Source: Mesorhizobium sp. Root157
GTDB lineage: Bacteria; Pseudomonadota; Alphaproteobacteria; Rhizobiales; Rhizobiaceae
Length of the DNA stretch: 64,000 nucleotides
NCBI RefSeq assembly: GCF_001427385.1
Contig: NZ_LMGJ01000023.1
Coordinates: 248,001-312,000 of the forward strand
Reading direction: 5' to 3'
Position numbers and translations under genes: made by a program. Positions 33,465-41,661 of the stretch are shown in pieces. Each line of letters opens with the position of its first letter. The first letter of the stretch is position 1. The notes beneath the pieces were generated by a model, which was given only the letters and a program-made list of their open reading frames with translations, did no database searches and was not told where the DNA came from.

Positions 33465-33958
33465 TCAAGACCTCCTCAAAGCCGCCTCGACGATGGATTG
33501 CCGTTGTTTCAAACGCGCCCTGGCGGTCACCCACCAGAACGCCAGCTCGGACAAGGGGAGCGCCATCAGGTCGCGCCGGCTGAACGAATAGGCCGACGCG
33601 ATCTCTTCCATGGCGGTCAGGATTGTGGCTTGGTCCCGCCCGCCTTCGAAGGGTTTTCTTCCGTCTCTGTTCCGGGCTTGGCTTCGACGCTGGACCACTC
33701 TTCGCGCCACCACGTCTCGATCTGGACAATGTCGACCGGCTTGAGCTTGCGAAGCACCACAAAAGGCAGATCGGCGCATTTGGCAGCGACACGCAGCTGC
33801 ATTTCCGACTGGCTCGCATTATCGGGAAGCTCGCGGCCGGCGTCGCAAACGTCGCCGGCCTCGATCTCGCGCAGCGACAGCACGTCCCACCGCTGTTCGG
33901 CACCGCCCGCAATCGCGGACGGCATGATGATCGGGCGCTTGAGCGTGATCGTCTTCAT
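33465..33958 (-). CDS. Frameshifted tail assembly chaperone (gpE+E' type)
   Basis: Predicted -1 frameshift product, about 164 aa. The first 103 residues are shared with the 113-aa gpE-like protein, after which a -1 shift at the heptamer A-AAC-CCT (minus strand, 33656 to 33650) enters the frame ending at 33465. That frame encodes a P2 GpE'-like tail (YSFSRRDLMALPLSELAFWW, then RARLKQRQSIVEAALRRS). P2 and most tailed phages make the chaperone pair this way. The E' part has no start codon of its own near its beginning. Confidence 0.72.
33617..33958 (-). CDS. Tail assembly chaperone gpE-like (Mu gp41 type)
   Basis: A 113-aa unshifted form of the tail chaperone, in the position of P2 gpE and Mu gp41. 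It helps deliver the tape measure during tail tube assembly and is not normally part of the virion. Features are MKTITLKRPIIMPSAIAGG, LSLREIEAGDV and LKPVDIVQIETWWREEW. It ends in a Glu/Lys-rich tail after the slippery site. Confidence 0.8.
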   Translation of the reverse strand: MKTITLKRPIIMPSAIAGGAEQRWDVLSLREIEAGDVCDAGRELPDNASQSEMQLRVAAKCADLPFVVLRKLKPVDIVQIETWWREEWSSVEAKPGTETEENPSKAGGTKPQS

Positions 33959-33961
33959 CGG

Positions 33962-34462
33962 CTATCTCCCGATCGCGCGGCGGGCCTCGGCCAGCACATC
34001 GTTGCCGTTGACGCGGAAGATCATGCCCTCCGGATCAACATGGTACTGTTCGATGCCGTTCACGAACCGGCGATAGGTATGGATGAAGAGCGGCAGCTTG
34101 ACGCCTTCGAGGTTCTTCCGGTTCCACTCCGGAAACTCCAGGTCCATCGTCGCCTTCATGTGGATGACGACGCTTTCCGACCCTTGCTCGCGCGTGTCGA
34201 ACAGTTCGCGGCGGAACTGGAAGGCCTGCGGGACGCCGGGCGTCACGCCGAAGATGTTGATCGCGTCGGTGTCGTAATTGAAGAGCGTCAGTTCCCCCTT
34301 CAGGGCTTCGAGGATCAAGCCGACCTCGACTTCGCCGACCATGCCGCCACCGGCATAGCCTTCGCGGACCCACTTCAGGTCGGGTTCCTTCACCGTGGCG
34401 GTTTCGGCAAACTTGCCCTTGCCGTCGATGAAGGCGGAAAAATAGCGGCCGGTCTGCTTCAC
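33962..34462 (-). CDS. Major tail tube protein (P2 FII type)
   Basis: A 166-aa homologue of P2 FII (PF04985), the inner tube of a contractile tail. FIDGKGKFAETATVKEPDLK and the ending NGIEQYHVDPEGMIFRVNG are typical. It follows the sheath gene, as in P2 (FI-FII). Confidence 0.92.
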   Translation of the reverse strand: MKQTGRYFSAFIDGKGKFAETATVKEPDLKWVREGYAGGGMVGEVEVGLILEALKGELTLFNYDTDAINIFGVTPGVPQAFQFRRELFDTREQGSESVVIHMKATMDLEFPEWNRKNLEGVKLPLFIHTYRRFVNGIEQYHVDPEGMIFRVNGNDVLAEARRAIGR

Positions 34463-34473
34463 GGTTTTGCTCC

Positions 34474-35709
34474 TTACGCCTGCGCCGCGAGATCGCGGAC
34501 GATGTCCTCGACAAGCACGTCGAAATACTTCTTGTTGCGGCGCGAACCGACGGTCAGGCCATGGATCGGAGGTGTCTCTTCGGCATCGAACTCGATGCGA
34601 AGCTGGCCGCGCCGAAGCTGGCCATTCGAGTTTTCGGCGGGCAGGAAGAAGGCCCGGCCGTTGATGACCGCGCCGGCAATGCGCAGGTCGCCAAGCTTCT
34701 CGTCCAGGGACACGATGGCCTCGACGACAGCCGGCGCATTCATCGGCGCGTCGATGATCGGCGCGAAATCCTTGGCCACCATCTCCTCGATGGCGAAGCG
34801 CGTGCGCACCACGGACGAGAACATCCAGTCGTCGTCGGCCGAGGCGGACAGGCCACCCCAGTAGCGATAGCCGCCGTCGCGCACGATGGTGTTGATCCGG
34901 TTCTCGTTGAGCAGATGGCTCTCGGTATCGGGATCGGTGTAGTCGAAGGTGATCGGCCGCTCGGTGCCGACGATGCCGCCGATGATCGCATTCGACCAGG
35001 ACACCCAGAAGCCGGCCGGCTTCTTGGAGTTGGGATCGCCGTCGCGAATGATCTTGCAGCCGAGGCCGGCGATGAACGGCTCGGCCGGCCGGGCGACAGG
35101 CAAGCCGTCGCTGCCCGACACCATCACGCGCGGGTCGATCAGGTCGACCGCCAGCGAGCTGACATCATCGCGGTAGGTAAGGGCCTCCTCCTTCGTAGCC
35201 CCGCCTATGCCGACCAGCATGCGGGCGCGCTGACGCTCAAGGAATGGCACTAGCCCGGCGACGACAGGATTAGCGGCTCCAGCCGGCCGCTGCCCGGTCA
35301 GTCCGGGAGCCATGTAGATTTTCGGTTTGAAACCAAGCTCACTGCCAACGCCCTTGAAGGCATGAAGGCCTGTCATCGAGCCGGCCGAGCCTACGGCGTT
35401 GGCCATCGTCGCCTCGGCATCCACCCCTTCTTCGACCCGGACAATGCAGGTCTTGGGAATGAAGCGGCCGCCCGATGCGGTGACCAGGGCGTTCACGCTG
35501 TCCTTCAGGGTGCCGGTGACACCGAGCGCCTCGATCTGGGCCAGATCGCCGGTGATGGCGACCGGCGTGTCGAGCGGGAACAGTGCATCGTCGGCATCGG
35601 GTGCGGTGCCGAGGATCGCCACCGGCGTCTGGTCGAACACTTCGAACGAGACGGTTCCTTCGGGAACCCGGCTGACGCGCGTGCCGTGCTGATAGGTGAG
35701 TTCGGGCAT
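34474..35709 (-). CDS. Tail sheath protein (P2 FI type)
   Basis: A 411-aa contractile sheath subunit (PF04984). It has a variable N-terminal part with SRVPEGTVSFEVFDQTPVAI, and a conserved C-terminal half with DPRVMVSGSDG, KIIRDGDPNSKKPAGFWVSW and the typical end GRAFFLPAENSNGQLRRGQL. AAGAGG lies 9 nt before the ATG at 35709. A dyad motif 82 bp upstream (35791-35808) is a candidate late promoter element. Confidence 0.93.
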   Translation of the reverse strand: MPELTYQHGTRVSRVPEGTVSFEVFDQTPVAILGTAPDADDALFPLDTPVAITGDLAQIEALGVTGTLKDSVNALVTASGGRFIPKTCIVRVEEGVDAEATMANAVGSAGSMTGLHAFKGVGSELGFKPKIYMAPGLTGQRPAGAANPVVAGLVPFLERQRARMLVGIGGATKEEALTYRDDVSSLAVDLIDPRVMVSGSDGLPVARPAEPFIAGLGCKIIRDGDPNSKKPAGFWVSWSNAIIGGIVGTERPITFDYTDPDTESHLLNENRINTIVRDGGYRYWGGLSASADDDWMFSSVVRTRFAIEEMVAKDFAPIIDAPMNAPAVVEAIVSLDEKLGDLRIAGAVINGRAFFLPAENSNGQLRRGQLRIEFDAEETPPIHGLTVGSRRNKKYFDVLVEDIVRDLAAQA

Positions 35710-36048
35710 GTGGCTGGCCTCTTGAAACGCTGAAGGGACTGAAGCGTCCCGATCTCTTCGAGGCGTAGAGCCTGCCGCAAAAACAATTAAGGGGGCAGTT
35801 TCGCCCCCGTAACCGCAACTCTACTTGAATGGCGATCAGGTATCACGATCAGCCAAAACCGACAAGATCGGGCGCTACAGACGGTGGTTGCGATAAAAGG
35901 CCTCGAAGCGGATCGATGATGAGGGAGAACTTCCACCCGCGCCGCCAACAAGCAGGCGCGGCACTACCGCTGCCGTAGCCCTTTCAGGTTGTCGGGATTA
36001 AGGGTGGTGTGCTAGCCGATACCGGCTCGCTCAATTTCGGAGGCCACG
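35710..36048. other. Intergenic region between sheath gene and FkbM-glycosyltransferase gene
   Basis: 339 bp lying between two divergently read genes. It holds the copy 3 dyad on the sheath side. The other half (about 35880-36048) should contain the promoter of the plus-strand gene, with GGAGG at about 36040 as its ribosome site. No further gene is seen. Confidence 0.5.
35791..35808 (-). promoter_or_regulatory. Candidate late-promoter dyad, copy 3 (sheath operon)
   Basis: GGGGGC-N6-GCCCCC, perfect 6-bp arms. On the minus strand the core GGGCGAAACTGCCCCC is identical to copy 1 upstream of the endolysin. It is 82 bp before the sheath ATG. It may bind the Mor-like activator; this is inference from recurrence and position. 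Confidence 0.5.
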
Positions 36049-37548
36049 ATGCGCAGACATATTGAGAAATGGCGTCGCAGCCTTAATCGGAAGCGCATAC
36101 CGTCAATCCTTGATCAACGCACACACAGTTTTCTGGACGCTGTTCCAGCAATGCCCGAGGGCCATATCGGCAATGCTGCTCTGGTAGACCAGTTCTTCGC
36201 CGCCGTTTCGCAACTCGCCCCGGCAGTCTTCTGCGATATCGGCGCGAACAAAGGCGATGCGGCGATACGCGCCAAGATGGCATTACCGAACGCCGCCGTG
36301 CATGCTTTCGAGGCAAATCCGAAGATACATGCGGCCTTTGGCGACAAACCAGTATCGATGGGTATCGGATGGCACAATCTGGCTGTCACGAGCAGACTTG
36401 GCCCTGTTGACATCTATGTTCCTCGTCGAATTTCGCGTGTGCTCAAGCGTGGCCGGCTTCTGAAACGCGATCACAGGGAGAGTGAGGATACCGGAAAAGG
36501 TTCCCTGCTTCGCCGCAATGAAGATGCTGACTATGACCACCACGTTGTGTCCGGGGTCACGCTCGATGGGTTCCTGGCAGAGGCTGCGCCGACAGGCGAT
36601 GCCGCTCTCTGGGTAGATGTCGAAGGTGCTGCATCGCTCGTTTTAGATGGCGCGGCGAAGACGCTTGAACGTACGCAGATCATTCTCGTGGAAGTGGAAG
36701 GGTACAAGTTTTGGGAGGGGCAGTCCGGTGCCTCCGAGGTTTTCCAGAAGCTGATCCCTGCCGGCTTCACGCCAGTGCACCGAGATCGCGAATACGGCGA
36801 TTTTCAATGCAATGTGCTGTTCATCCGCAATGATTTGTTGCCAGATTTCCGACCTGCCGTGAGCTATTCGGAGCAGGGCGACGTGCCGGCCTTGGTTCCG
36901 TGTTTCAACAATCCGACATACAGCGCGATGATGCTGGACCAACTCTGGCGGGTTGGTTTTCGCGACATTCGGTTCATCGACAACGCGTCGACCAATCCTG
37001 ACATGCAGGCCTGGCTGGATAGAGAGGACGGTCGCCGCAAAGTCGTTCGGTTAAATGACAATCTTGGGCCAGGTGCATCCATGCTCACGCAGAACGATTT
37101 ACCGCGCCATTTTTGTGTCACTGACCCGGATATTTCCTTCAACCCTAACCTTCCATCGGATTTTTTGATCGAATTGCGCGACCTGACGCATCGTCATGCC
37201 ATTGGCAAGGCTGGCTTTGCACTCGACCTGTCACGTCGTCACCTATTCCCAGCGAAGACTTTTCCTTTGAACGGACGCGACTACACAGTTTCGGAATGGG
37301 AGGAGCCGTTTTGGCAGCATCCCCTACGCTTTACCGCTGGCGGTGATCGAGTTTTCGACGCGAATGTTGATACTACATTTTGCATGGTTGATCGGCGGTT
37401 TTTTATACCAGACAGATCAACCAGAGCCGTCAGAATAGCCGGTCGATACACCGCGACGCATCTGCCATGGGAGGGCGCAGCCCTGCCTCCAGAGCGTGAA
37501 ATGTCGCTCTATGCCGAGACCCAGCGGCACTCAAATTACGGTGTCTAG
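36049..37548 (+). CDS. FkbM-family methyltransferase fused to GT-A type glycosyltransferase (phage cargo gene)
   Basis: A 499-aa two-domain protein, the only sizeable plus-strand gene in the prophage. Residues of about 50-260 form an FkbM-type SAM methyltransferase: DIGANKGD (63-70), HAFEANP (85-91) and DVEGAASLVLDG (190-201). Residues of about 278-495 look like a GT-A glycosyltransferase: ALVPCFNN, FIDNAST (309-315) and a DPD metal motif in VTDPDISFN (359-361). There is no signal peptide or membrane span. FkbM domains methylate sugars, so the likely role is altering a surface glycan or a phage glycoprotein. It is less GC-rich than its neighbours and sits between the fibre/chaperone genes and the sheath. 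A strong GGAGG precedes the ATG. The substrate is unknown. Confidence 0.8.
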   Translation: MRRHIEKWRRSLNRKRIPSILDQRTHSFLDAVPAMPEGHIGNAALVDQFFAAVSQLAPAVFCDIGANKGDAAIRAKMALPNAAVHAFEANPKIHAAFGDKPVSMGIGWHNLAVTSRLGPVDIYVPRRISRVLKRGRLLKRDHRESEDTGKGSLLRRNEDADYDHHVVSGVTLDGFLAEAAPTGDAALWVDVEGAASLVLDGAAKTLERTQIILVEVEGYKFWEGQSGASEVFQKLIPAGFTPVHRDREYGDFQCNVLFIRNDLLPDFRPAVSYSEQGDVPALVPCFNNPTYSAMMLDQLWRVGFRDIRFIDNASTNPDMQAWLDREDGRRKVVRLNDNLGPGASMLTQNDLPRHFCVTDPDISFNPNLPSDFLIELRDLTHRHAIGKAGFALDLSRRHLFPAKTFPLNGRDYTVSEWEEPFWQHPLRFTAGGDRVFDANVDTTFCMVDRRFFIPDRSTRAVRIAGRYTATHLPWEGAALPPEREMSLYAETQRHSNYGV

Positions 37549-37562
37549 CTTCTCCATCCGGT

Positions 37563-38039
37563 CTATTCCGGCCAAACCAACGCAGGAAGCTCACCTATGA
37601 ATGCTTCGACGGCTGGCACTTGGCGCTGGCCGTTCTGCACTTTGCCCAGTTCGGCATAGGCATAAACCCACACGACGTCACGCCAAGTGACGAATGCCTG
37701 TGCCTCCGCCGCCCATTGAGGCACGGTGCTGTTGACGTAGCCAGCAAGCGCGTTGCCATCGTTGTAGAGCTTGGAGACTGCGGATGCATCAACGTGCGCC
37801 TGAATTGCACTCTGGAATTCGGTAAGAGTAGGCACCGGATTGTATGGCTCTACCGTCTTTCCGTCCGATATCCACTGCTGGACAGCCGCCCAAATGACAG
37901 GGGCGAGGCCGTACGCATCGCTTTCGCGGCTGACATATTCGACGGTATCGCGGAGTTCATCGCTATCGGTCAGCTCGGTCGTGACGAGAAATGAACCATC
38001 TGACATTGCCTGTACGAATGAGATTGAATGAAGTTCCAT
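37563..38039 (-). CDS. Probable tail fibre assembly/chaperone protein
   Basis: A 158-aa protein directly after the tail fibre gene, where Mu-like and P2-like phages keep a fibre assembly protein. The N-terminus MELHSISFVQAMSDGSFLVT and a helical second half (FQSAIQAHVDASAVSKLYND) are seen. The similarity is weak, so the name rests mainly on position. AAAGGA lies 9 nt before the ATG at 38039. Its 3' end converges on the FkbM gene with only 14 bp between, leaving no room for a separate terminator. Confidence 0.55.
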   Translation of the reverse strand: MELHSISFVQAMSDGSFLVTTELTDSDELRDTVEYVSRESDAYGLAPVIWAAVQQWISDGKTVEPYNPVPTLTEFQSAIQAHVDASAVSKLYNDGNALAGYVNSTVPQWAAEAQAFVTWRDVVWVYAYAELGKVQNGQRQVPAVEAFIGELPALVWPE

Positions 38040-38040
38040 A

Positions 38041-39192
38041 TCAGGCTGTCCTTTGTGCAAGAAGGTTTGGACCGGATATCACGCCACGAGCCCGCCACGT
38101 TCCAGACAGAGCGGTCGTTCCGGATTGGGCATAGAGATCATTGTTGCCGGAAAGCGCCGGATAAATGGTCACTACACCGTTTCGGGCCTTGGTCGACCCT
38201 CCAGAAATAAAAACTGTATGACCGACAGGAAACACAGTCTCATCCTGCGTGCTGCCTGTGTAGACGCCAGCCTTGGTGGCTAAGCCATCGTCTACATAAC
38301 TTTTGCGGGCCAACACGTTGGCGCTGGCAGGATCGGCGGCATATTGCGGTGCGCCCGTGAAAGCACCGCCTGATTTCGGCATGGCGTTTGTTGCCAATAC
38401 CCCCTGTGCGGCCGAGGCAACGCCTGAAACATCGGCAAAACTTATTCCCAGAGCCACCTTGAGCGCGCTGGCTGTGATTGCCCCAACCAACCCCGCGACC
38501 GACAATACCTGATCCGTATTGTCGATCTTATCCCAAGACGCACCATTTGAGGCTATCCAGTCACCGACCTGCCAGTCGTTGATGCCGGAAATAGATGTCG
38601 TGCCGGCCACAGACACCTTGTAAAAATAACCCTTGTTCGCAGCACTCGCGGCCGGGATCACCGGGCTGTTCGTGCTGGCGTTCCAGACACCCTGATAGTT
38701 CAGAGCCCCGAACAGAGCGGCTGGCAGTTGCGCGGCGGGCACCTTGCCGGTCTCGTCCAGGCCGGCATAGCCGTTCATCTGTCCCTTCTCGGCCACGGAC
38801 TGTTTGAGTGCGAGAAACTCTGCCAGCTCCGCCATCTGGTCGGTCGCCAGGGCAAGCGCGGCCTGGGCGTCGGCGATCAGCGGATTGATGATGTCATCGA
38901 CCCGCTGCATGCCGTTCGTGCGGTAGTCTTCGTCGAGCGCTGCCAGCCCGTCGCGGGTTTCGTCGAGGCCGGCAAGCATCGTTGCCAGAACGGGCGCGAT
39001 CGCCGCCTCGATGCGGTTGAGGGCCACATCGCCATAGCGACGCTCGAATTCGTCGACCATGCCCTTGATGTTTTCGACAGCCGCAATGCGGATATTGATG
39101 TCCGCCAGGACGCGCTTCAGCTTGGTGACAAAATCGGCAGTGTCGTTGTCGAAGTCCTGGTAATCGACCTTCGCTCCACTGGGATTACTCAT
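38041..39192 (-). CDS. Tail fibre protein
   Basis: A 383-aa fibre. Residues 1-130 are helical (YQDFDNDTADFVTKLKRVLA; LAGLDETRDGLAALDEDYR) and probably attach to the baseplate. The middle has beta-rich repeats with GLDETGKVPAAQLP, typical of phage fibres, and the C-terminus has YVDDGLATKAGVYTGS and a likely receptor-binding tip (SGTWRARGVISGPNLLAQRT). The start overlaps the end of the small upstream gene by 8 nt. No inversion cassette or second tip is seen. Confidence 0.85.
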   Translation of the reverse strand: MSNPSGAKVDYQDFDNDTADFVTKLKRVLADINIRIAAVENIKGMVDEFERRYGDVALNRIEAAIAPVLATMLAGLDETRDGLAALDEDYRTNGMQRVDDIINPLIADAQAALALATDQMAELAEFLALKQSVAEKGQMNGYAGLDETGKVPAAQLPAALFGALNYQGVWNASTNSPVIPAASAANKGYFYKVSVAGTTSISGINDWQVGDWIASNGASWDKIDNTDQVLSVAGLVGAITASALKVALGISFADVSGVASAAQGVLATNAMPKSGGAFTGAPQYAADPASANVLARKSYVDDGLATKAGVYTGSTQDETVFPVGHTVFISGGSTKARNGVVTIYPALSGNNDLYAQSGTTALSGTWRARGVISGPNLLAQRTA

Positions 39193-39349
39193 CGGCCGGC
39201 CGCGCCTTGTTGCCGAGCTGATCGAGGACGAGATCGTCCACGCGATAAACCCGACCGGGGATGAAGCGCGTGATGCCGACCGGGGTCAATGCCGACACCG
39301 TGATCGGCGTGAGGCCGTCCTCGCCCTTCTTGAAAGTTGCTTTGGCCAT
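39185..39349 (-). CDS. Small hypothetical phage protein (54 aa)
   Basis: A 54-aa frame, MAKATFKKGEDGLTPITVSA then TRFIPGRVYRVDDLVLDQLG, ending in TAA at 39187-39185. AAGGAC lies 9 nt before the ATG. It overlaps the tail fibre start by 8 nt and lies in the gap after the 750-aa protein, so it is probably translated with the tail genes. No family is recognised. It is very short and easily missed. Confidence 0.6.
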   Translation of the reverse strand: MAKATFKKGEDGLTPITVSALTPVGITRFIPGRVYRVDDLVLDQLGNKARPADE

Positions 39350-39408
39350 GGTTCGAAGTCCTTTTCAAAGGTGGTTGAGGCTCCGGCCGAGAAGGCCGGC
39401 GCCGGGGA

Positions 39409-41661
39409 TCAGTAGGAATTCCAGACGGTCTCGTTGATCTGGAAGAGGTCGCGATCAGAGACGGCCGTGCCGACATGCTTGATCCGGAACTGTGTGATCG
39501 GCGCGCCCAGGTTGAACGTCGCCTTTCGCCTGATCCCGATCTCGGCGACCCTGTCCTCAACGACCGAAGCGGTCACGTCGCCGGCCCCGGTCACCAGCTT
39601 GATGGCGGCGGTGTGGTCGGGTGCATGGAAGTAGCCGAGGTAGCTGGTCACCGTGACCGTGTTGGCGGCGGCAGGCAGCGTGATCTCTTCGGAGACGCCG
39701 GTGAAGCCGGATTTCGACCGTGTTGCGCGCAGGCGGCTGTTGGTAAGCTTCAGCATCGGCTGCACGTCGGACGTGCCGTTGAACACGGCGCGTATCTTGA
39801 CCAGGGCGGGCTTGTTGTAGAGCAGGCTTTGACCCTCGCCGCCGACCAGCCGCGACCATACCGCCTGTCCTTCCGGCTGTATCTCCCAGTCGATCGACGT
39901 GCCCTCGGGGGCGATGCTCTCATAGAGGAAGTCGAGATCGGTGATGCCGCCCGCCAACGATACAGGCGTCAATTCGATGACGGCGCGCGGGTTGGTGAAG
40001 CGGGCATAGATCGCGCGGAACAGAAGGTCGCGGGTGAGGTCGCCTGTGAACCAGCCGCCGTCCGATGAATAGAAGAGCGACCCATTCAGATAGGCGTTGT
40101 TGTCGGCGAGCGCGACGTGGTGACTGCCCTGCGAGATCAGCACGGTGGCATAGCGTTTGCCGCGCTCGCGGTAGATCGGCGGAATGCCGAACCGGGTCCA
40201 CTGCGGATAAGGCTTCAGGTCGGCCGGCTGCTTGGTCACCGAGGCGATGACCTTTGTGACATCAGGCGCGCCGGCCGTCACCTCGCAAACCGCCATGGTG
40301 ACGGCACCATCGGCGGCGATCTGGGTGAAGGCGAAATCGCTGCCGAGATACCAGCCGCCTTGAGCGTCGAGCATCGTCTGCCCGATTACAGCGCCATTGA
40401 TGACGGTTTCGGTGGGCGTGGCGTCCCAATAGGGTTCCTGCCAGCTATCGGTCCAGAACTGCGTGACGCGCACCATCCTATGGTTGATGACAGCGTTCGG
40501 CCGGTCCGCCTCCGCGACCTCCCACACCTCACCGGCGCGCCGGAAGATGCCCGAAGCCGGATCATACTGGCCGGAGCGCCACCACTGCGCGTTGGTGCAG
40601 ACGTTCATGGACTGGCCGTAGCGGATACGGGTGCGCGTAACCGACCGCTGCGTCAGCGTGATGGCCTGACTGGCATACTGGTTGAGCGCGATGTCTCCGG
40701 CAAAGCCCTCGACCCGGATGCGCGCTTCTTCCGTGTACTTTGGCAGGAGCTGGCCGGTTGCCTGATCGACTATCGCCACCGGATCGAGCGGGTTGAAGAG
40801 CTGCAGCGCCTGCTCGGTGATATTGTCCCAGTTGGGGCGGATGCCTTCCTCTACGCGGCAATCCGAAGCGCCGTGGGTCAGGTCCATCTTATCAAGGTTG
40901 AGGTACCGATCAGCGCCATAGGAGACCGCGTCTTCGTCGATGCCGACCGTGTCCTTCAGCAGGGCGACATCATAAAGAAGCTGCTCCAGCGTGTTCGATG
41001 ACGCCGATGCGCGCAGCTTGTCGGCAAGAGCGGCGATATCGGTTCGGATGGTCGAGATCAGCGGCTCGGCAATCTGCCGCCAAAGGTCGATCTGTGTCGC
41101 CAGCGAGAAGATGTCCTGGATCGACTTGAGCCGGGCGGCTTCGTTCATCTCGACCAGTTCCACGCCCGTTGTCGACAGCGTCACCGTGGCGATATGCACA
41201 TAGCCGGGGTCGATCGGCGGCACCTGCGGGTTGGCGCTCTCCTGGCCGTAGACGACATCGACATTGGCGACCCGCGCCCGACGCATGGCCACGTCCTGCG
41301 GCTCGACGGCGTTGGTGGTGACATCGGTGCGGAAGTTGCGGCGCTCGATATCGGTCTCTGTCTCGACCGCCCAGGCAACGACAACGGCCATCTTCTGTGC
41401 TGCCACAGGCAGATTGCCGATCATGTCGATGTTGACCGCCACGTCGCGGCCGTGGATCGGGCCGGAGGCATAAAGCAGTCCGGAGGCGACCTTGATTTCG
41501 GCCGGTCCCGTCTTCTCGGTGAGGAACCCGTAGAAGCGCTTGGACGCGCCGACCGTGGCGCGGAAAGCTTCGTCGAACGAGGCGCGGGTATATGCCTGCA
41601 TATTGCCGGCATCGTCGGCCAGGAACTGCTGGCGCGGGCGGATCATGACTTGGTTACGCAT
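39409..41661 (-). CDS. Large tail/baseplate-associated protein of unknown family
   Basis: A 750-aa protein between gpI and the tail fibre gene, where P2-like tails keep a fibre or baseplate component. It starts MRNQVMIRPRQQFLADDAG and has VHIATVTLSTTGVELVEMNE, AVVVAWAVETETDIERRNF and a C-terminal beta-rich part (YLGYFHAPDHTAAIKLVTGA). It may be a tail spike, fibre adaptor or baseplate wedge; no catalytic motif or known domain can be identified by eye. The start overlaps the gpI stop by 8 nt, so it belongs to the baseplate operon. Confidence 0.75.
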   Translation of the reverse strand: MRNQVMIRPRQQFLADDAGNMQAYTRASFDEAFRATVGASKRFYGFLTEKTGPAEIKVASGLLYASGPIHGRDVAVNIDMIGNLPVAAQKMAVVVAWAVETETDIERRNFRTDVTTNAVEPQDVAMRRARVANVDVVYGQESANPQVPPIDPGYVHIATVTLSTTGVELVEMNEAARLKSIQDIFSLATQIDLWRQIAEPLISTIRTDIAALADKLRASASSNTLEQLLYDVALLKDTVGIDEDAVSYGADRYLNLDKMDLTHGASDCRVEEGIRPNWDNITEQALQLFNPLDPVAIVDQATGQLLPKYTEEARIRVEGFAGDIALNQYASQAITLTQRSVTRTRIRYGQSMNVCTNAQWWRSGQYDPASGIFRRAGEVWEVAEADRPNAVINHRMVRVTQFWTDSWQEPYWDATPTETVINGAVIGQTMLDAQGGWYLGSDFAFTQIAADGAVTMAVCEVTAGAPDVTKVIASVTKQPADLKPYPQWTRFGIPPIYRERGKRYATVLISQGSHHVALADNNAYLNGSLFYSSDGGWFTGDLTRDLLFRAIYARFTNPRAVIELTPVSLAGGITDLDFLYESIAPEGTSIDWEIQPEGQAVWSRLVGGEGQSLLYNKPALVKIRAVFNGTSDVQPMLKLTNSRLRATRSKSGFTGVSEEITLPAAANTVTVTSYLGYFHAPDHTAAIKLVTGAGDVTASVVEDRVAEIGIRRKATFNLGAPITQFRIKHVGTAVSDRDLFQINETVWNSY

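Noticed and set aside
37549..39192. Invertible fibre segment like the Mu G region
   Set aside because: No invertase gene, no inverted recombination sites and no second fibre tip on the opposite strand; the plus-strand gene there is a sugar-modifying enzyme.
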